34,643 bases of DNA from positions 1 to 34,643 of the forward strand of contig CAIMEE010000320.1 of assembly GCA_903839865.1 (NCBI GenBank). The letters run 5' to 3'. Both the position numbers and the translations under genes were made by a program. This stretch comes from Enhydrobacter aerosaccus (lineage in GTDB: Bacteria; Pseudomonadota; Alphaproteobacteria; Reyranellales; Reyranellaceae). Below are positions 31,578-34,643 of this stretch, in pieces. Each line of letters opens with the position of its first letter. The stretch's first letter is position 1. Below the pieces are notes generated by a model. It searched no databases. It worked only from the letters and a program-made list of their open reading frames with translations, and was not told the DNA's origin.

Positions 31578-32246
31578 CTAGGCGGACGATTTCTCGAAGA
31601 GTGCGCTTACATGGATGTCGGCGCAATCGACCAGCGGGAAGGGCGGCTCTTTTCCGGTGAAGGCCAGGAACAGGTCGGTGCCGCCCAGCATGATCGCCTC
31701 GACGCCGCGCTTCATCAGCGCATGCCCTGCCGTGAAGAACACGTCGCGTTGCCGGTCGGTGACCCGGCCGATTTGCGCCATCGCCATGTAGGAGGCGCCC
31801 ACCTGATCGAACATCTCGCCTTCCGGCGCGATCAGCTCGGCGGAGGACAGGCCGCCATAGAGTTTGGTGTTCATGACCAGCGGCGTGCCGAGCACGCCGA
31901 TCTTCTTCAGGCCCGACCGCTTGATCGCGGCATCGACGGCGTGGATGCCGTGTACTAGCGGCAACGGCGAGATCGGCAGCAACTCGTCGATGCAGAAGTG
32001 ACCGCCCATCGAGGTGACGGCCGCCACCTGCGCGCCCGCTGCCTTCAGGCGGCCGATCAGGCCGGCGAAGATCTCAGCCTGCTTCCTGGGTTGGCCGCCC
32101 TGGAGATTGCGCGACATCTCGCGCACGTCGGCGTGGGCGATGGTGCATTCGAGCGGGATGCCGGCGGCGGCATGCCGGTCGACCAGGCCGCGATAATAGA
32201 AGTCGGTCGCGGCCGGCCCGATACCGCCAATCAATCCGATATGCAT
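31578..32246 (-). CDS. Asp/Glu racemase-superfamily protein lacking the catalytic cysteines
   Basis: A 222-residue protein with the two-domain Asp/Glu racemase fold: MHIGLIGGIGPAATDFYYRG at the start, then GVLGTPLVMNTKLY and GVEAIMLGGTDLFLAF. The first catalytic cysteine (family CNTxH) is replaced by Ser79 in AVTSMGGHFCIDEL, and the second (family GCTE) by Gly189 in LGGTDL. Other cysteines (C34, C85, C208) are not at the usual places. A two-base racemisation mechanism is therefore doubtful; it may be a lyase, isomerase or binding protein, or C85 may act. It starts 1 base after the ABC permease stop, so it may process the transported solute. Confidence 0.85.
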   Translation of the reverse strand: MHIGLIGGIGPAATDFYYRGLVDRHAAAGIPLECTIAHADVREMSRNLQGGQPRKQAEIFAGLIGRLKAAGAQVAAVTSMGGHFCIDELLPISPLPLVHGIHAVDAAIKRSGLKKIGVLGTPLVMNTKLYGGLSSAELIAPEGEMFDQVGASYMAMAQIGRVTDRQRDVFFTAGHALMKRGVEAIMLGGTDLFLAFTGKEPPFPLVDCADIHVSALFEKSSA

Positions 32247-32247
32247 G

Positions 32248-33120
32248 CTAGCGGGCGCTCCGGCGCTGGATCAGCAGATTGGCGAGGAGGGTGAGGCTGA
32301 GCGTCACCGACATCAGGATGAAGGCGATGGCGCCACCGAAGGGCCAGTTCGTCTTCTGCGTGAACTCGTTGTAGATCACCGGCGCCATCATCTTGAACAG
32401 CGGCCCGCCCAGCAGGAAGGGCGTGGCGTAGGCGTTCATGGCCAGGATGAAGGTCAGGATCGTTCCGGCGAGGATGCCCGGCAGGGCGAGCGGCCACAGC
32501 ACTCGGCGGAACATGGTGACGGGCGGTGCGCCCAGGCTGAACGCCGCTTCCTCGACCGCGCGGTCGATGCCCTCGATCACGCTCTGCAGCGACAGCACCA
32601 TGAAGGGCAGGTTGACCGCGATGATGCCGATGATCACCGCGTTCTCGGTGAACATGATCTCGATCGGCTTGCTGATCAGGCCCATGCCCATCAGGCTCGC
32701 GTTGACGAAGCCCTTGTTGCCGAACACCACCATCCAGCCGGCCGCGCGCACCGAGTTGCCGACGAACAGCGGCAGCACAGTCGCGATGATCAGCAGGTGC
32801 TTGAAGCGGCTTTGCGTGCGCGCCATGACATAGGCGAGCGGAAAGCCCGCGACCAGGCAGACCACCGTAACCAGCAGCGAGACCCTGATCGTCGTCAGCA
32901 GCGCCGACGTATAATAGGGGTCGGTGAAGAACTTGACGTAGTTCGCCACCGTCAGCGCCTCGACCATGGTCTTGGTCGTCGGGATGAACTCGTTCAGGCT
33001 GTAGCGGAACAGGATGCCGAGCGGCGCAAACAGGCTGATGGCGATGAAGATCGTCGCCGGCGCAAGCAGCGCCGACGCCGTCAGTCCCTGCCCCTTGGGC
33101 TTGTCGACGATAAGGCTCAT
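32248..33120 (-). CDS. ABC transporter permease (PotB/opine-polyamine type)
   Basis: A 290-residue inner-membrane permease with about six transmembrane helices. The cytoplasmic EAA loop is EEAAFSLGAPPVTMFRRVLWPLALPGI (read in two parts, EEAAFSLGAPP and TMFRRVLWPLALPGI), which contacts the ATPase. The N-terminal helix follows MSLIVDKPKGQG. It belongs to the PotB side of the spermidine/putrescine-iron-opine importers. It overlaps the receptor gene by 4 bases (ATGA) and precedes the racemase-like gene by one base. The usual second permease (PotC type) is not found downstream; it may lie before the ATPase, beyond the window. Confidence 0.93.
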   Translation of the reverse strand: MSLIVDKPKGQGLTASALLAPATIFIAISLFAPLGILFRYSLNEFIPTTKTMVEALTVANYVKFFTDPYYTSALLTTIRVSLLVTVVCLVAGFPLAYVMARTQSRFKHLLIIATVLPLFVGNSVRAAGWMVVFGNKGFVNASLMGMGLISKPIEIMFTENAVIIGIIAVNLPFMVLSLQSVIEGIDRAVEEAAFSLGAPPVTMFRRVLWPLALPGILAGTILTFILAMNAYATPFLLGGPLFKMMAPVIYNEFTQKTNWPFGGAIAFILMSVTLSLTLLANLLIQRRSAR

Positions 33121-34148
33121 CCCTTGAACGATTTGTTCCACCAGTCCTGGAACGCTACGTCGTTCTTGGCCATGTAGCCGTAGTCGAGATCGACCAGCCG
33201 CTTCTGCTCGTCGGGCGTGAAGCCGATGCGCTTCTGCAGGTCGTCCGCCACCTTGGCGTTGGTGACCGTCGGGTTGTAGCCCATGTCGACGGCGAAACCC
33301 TCCTGTGCCGGGGGCGCCATCATGGCGTCGAGCCAGGCATAGGCGCCGGCCTTGTTGGGCGCGTTCTTGGGCATCACGAAACCCGAGACGTACATCGGAA
33401 TGCCTTCCTTCGGCGCCACGGTGTTCACCTTGATGCCGGCGTTCTGCCACTGCACGGCGCGCGCCTTCCACATGATGCCGCAGGCGATCTCACCGGTCTT
33501 GAGGGCCTGAGCGAACGCTTCGTTGCTCGGATAGATGCGCGCACCGGCCTTGCGGCAGGCGATCAGCCGTTCCTTGCCCGGCTCGAAGTTGCTCACCGAG
33601 CCGCCCGAGGCGAGCGCCGACGCCACCATGTTGAACTGACGCTGGATGTCGATGATGCCGAGCTTGTTGCCGTGCTTGGGATCGAGCGTGTCGGCGAAGC
33701 CGGTTGGCGCCGGCATCATGTCGGGATTGTAGAGGATGACCTTGCCCGAATAGATGTGGCCGATGCCGTAGGCATACTTCATCGACGGGATCAGGTTCTT
33801 GGCGTTCGGCATCTTGGAATAGTCGAGCTGCTCGGCCAGGCCCTGCTGGTCGAGTTCGTACATGTCGTTGGCCGAAAAGCCCTGCACGTCGGTCGTGCCG
33901 CGGCGCAACGATTTCTCGGCCAGCATCTTGGCCTTGCGCGGATCGGCGTTCTCCTCGGCGTGGACGCACTCCCAGCCCTTGGGCACCAGCAGCGGCGCGT
34001 CGATGTCCTTGGTCAGCAGGCGCGAATAGTCGCCGCCCCAGGTGCCGATGATGATCTTCTTGTTGTCCTGAGCGCGCGCGATCGACGGTGCGCCCAGAGC
34101 GGCGGCGGCAGTGCCGGCCAATACGGAACGGCGAGAGAGTTTGATCAT
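33117..34148 (-). CDS. ABC transporter substrate-binding protein (PotD-like), Tat signal
   Basis: A 343-residue periplasmic receptor. The N-terminus MIKLSRRSVLAGTAAAALG has a twin-arginine signal (SRRSVLAG), cleavage likely after SIARAQ. The mature protein is of the extracellular solute-binding family 1/PotD type: KKIIIGTWGGDYSRLLTKDI, GHIYSGKVILYNPD, EIACGIMWKARAVQWQNAG and KAGAYAWLDAMMAPPAQE. The likely ligands are polyamines, opines or related cations; specificity cannot be read by eye. AGGAGG lies 7 bases before the ATG. It sits 45 bases after the ATPase gene and overlaps the permease gene. Confidence 0.94.
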   Translation of the reverse strand: MIKLSRRSVLAGTAAAALGAPSIARAQDNKKIIIGTWGGDYSRLLTKDIDAPLLVPKGWECVHAEENADPRKAKMLAEKSLRRGTTDVQGFSANDMYELDQQGLAEQLDYSKMPNAKNLIPSMKYAYGIGHIYSGKVILYNPDMMPAPTGFADTLDPKHGNKLGIIDIQRQFNMVASALASGGSVSNFEPGKERLIACRKAGARIYPSNEAFAQALKTGEIACGIMWKARAVQWQNAGIKVNTVAPKEGIPMYVSGFVMPKNAPNKAGAYAWLDAMMAPPAQEGFAVDMGYNPTVTNAKVADDLQKRIGFTPDEQKRLVDLDYGYMAKNDVAFQDWWNKSFKG

Positions 34149-34193
34149 GAAAGCCTCCTGTTTCGATCTTGTCTTTTCTAAGCGTTGAACAGT

Positions 34194-34643
34194 CTATGCG
34201 TTGAAGACTTGGCCAGCCGATGTGCGCCAGCCGACATGAACTTTCTGGCCGACCTCGGGCGCAAAGCCGCCGTCACGATTGGCGATCTGCACCACCAGCC
34301 GGTCGGCGGGCGAGAGGCGAACGTGGATGTCGATCATCGCCCCGAGATAGGACACGAATTCCACCGTGCCGGGCAGGCAGTTGTCGAGTCCCGTCAACGG
34401 AGCCGCGGCGATTTCCAGCCGCTCCGGCCGCAGCGACAGGCTCGCCTTGCCGGCGGTGCCGCCGGCGCAGACCAGAGACAGGCCGCCCTCGGTCCTGAAG
34501 CACCCCGGCGCCTCGACAGTGCCGTCGAGGAAGGTGCTGCGGCCGACGAAGCCCGCGACGAACTTGTCGGCCGGGCGTTCGTAGAGATCGCGCTGGCTGC
34601 CGACCTGGCGGACCGAGCCCTCGTTCATCACCACGAGCCTGTC
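34194..34643 (-). CDS. ABC transporter ATP-binding protein (PotA-like), C-terminal part only
   Basis: The last 149 residues of an ATPase subunit whose start lies beyond the window end. The visible part begins DRLVVMNEGSVRQVGS, just after the H-loop region, followed by RDLYERPADKFVAGFVGRSTF, the usual end of the nucleotide-binding domain. Then comes a TOBE_2 domain (about the last 85 residues; LSLRPERLEI, GTVEFVSYLGAMIDIHVRL). This is the PotA/FbpC/CysA-type layout. Walker A, Walker B and signature motifs are not in the window. It is the first visible gene of the transporter operon. Confidence 0.92.
   Translation of the reverse strand, partial: DRLVVMNEGSVRQVGSQRDLYERPADKFVAGFVGRSTFLDGTVEAPGCFRTEGGLSLVCAGGTAGKASLSLRPERLEIAAAPLTGLDNCLPGTVEFVSYLGAMIDIHVRLSPADRLVVQIANRDGGFAPEVGQKVHVGWRTSAGQVFNA

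Noticed and set aside
1-34643. Mobile elements, prophage, CRISPR array, tRNA or rRNA genes
   Set aside because: No transposase or integrase, no regularly spaced repeats, and no tRNA or rRNA sequence recognised on either strand.

Overview
The window is GC-rich, gene-dense chromosomal DNA from an alphaproteobacterium. The evidence is the gene content: two GcvA-type LysR regulators each divergent from a small DUF1127 gene, a PCu(A)C-type protein, hydantoinase/oxoprolinase genes, an ABC_sub_bind solute receptor and several flavin monooxygenases. The mix resembles soil or freshwater Rhodospirillales/Hyphomicrobiales-like genomes (a Reyranella-like lineage is my guess, not proven). I see no rRNA, tRNA, CRISPR array, transposase or prophage gene, and no gene-free stretch longer than 300 bases.

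Left part (1-7.4 kb): a minus-strand operon TPR protein - yggS - mutM ends at a perfect 19-bp hairpin at the window edge. Divergent from it is an Smr-domain gene, whose 3' end overlaps ada (DNA alkylation repair). Next come DUF1127 copy 1 and its divergent LysR gene, a PCu(A)C-like protein without signal peptide, and a KamA-family radical SAM aminomutase.

Catabolic part (7.5-21 kb): hyuB-hyuA (ATP-dependent hydantoinase/oxoprolinase type) is followed by two divergent blocks. One is a Baeyer-Villiger monooxygenase with a small alpha-beta-barrel-like protein. The other is a lipocalin-like protein, an alpha/beta hydrolase and a group D flavin monooxygenase. Together they could convert a ketone to an ester and hydrolyse it. 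An orphan ABC_sub_bind receptor follows. Then comes an unusual overlapping pair, a PEMT/ICMT-like membrane methyltransferase and a membrane-anchored protein with the outline of an Fe(II)/2-oxoglutarate oxygenase. An M20 deacylase with a clear terminator closes the block.

Central operon (20.9-25.1 kb, minus): TPR/glycosyltransferase-like protein - leuC - leuD - EamA exporter, placed behind a terminator that ends DUF1127 copy 2. Divergent from DUF1127 copy 2 is the second GcvA-like LysR gene, coupled to an HpaB-type monooxygenase, then a MarR regulator, an 18-bp inverted repeat and a luciferase-like flavin oxidoreductase.

Right part (29.5-34.6 kb, minus): a polyamine/opine-type ABC transporter (ATPase cut by the window end, Tat-secreted receptor, one permease), an Asp/Glu-racemase-fold protein lacking both catalytic cysteines, an NYN-LOTUS putative nuclease and a fatty acid desaturase.

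The most unusual items are the methyltransferase/oxygenase pair (17834-19362), the duplicated DUF1127-LysR module, the cysteine-less racemase, the divergent Baeyer-Villiger cluster, and the absence of any flavin reductase despite three monooxygenases that usually need one.
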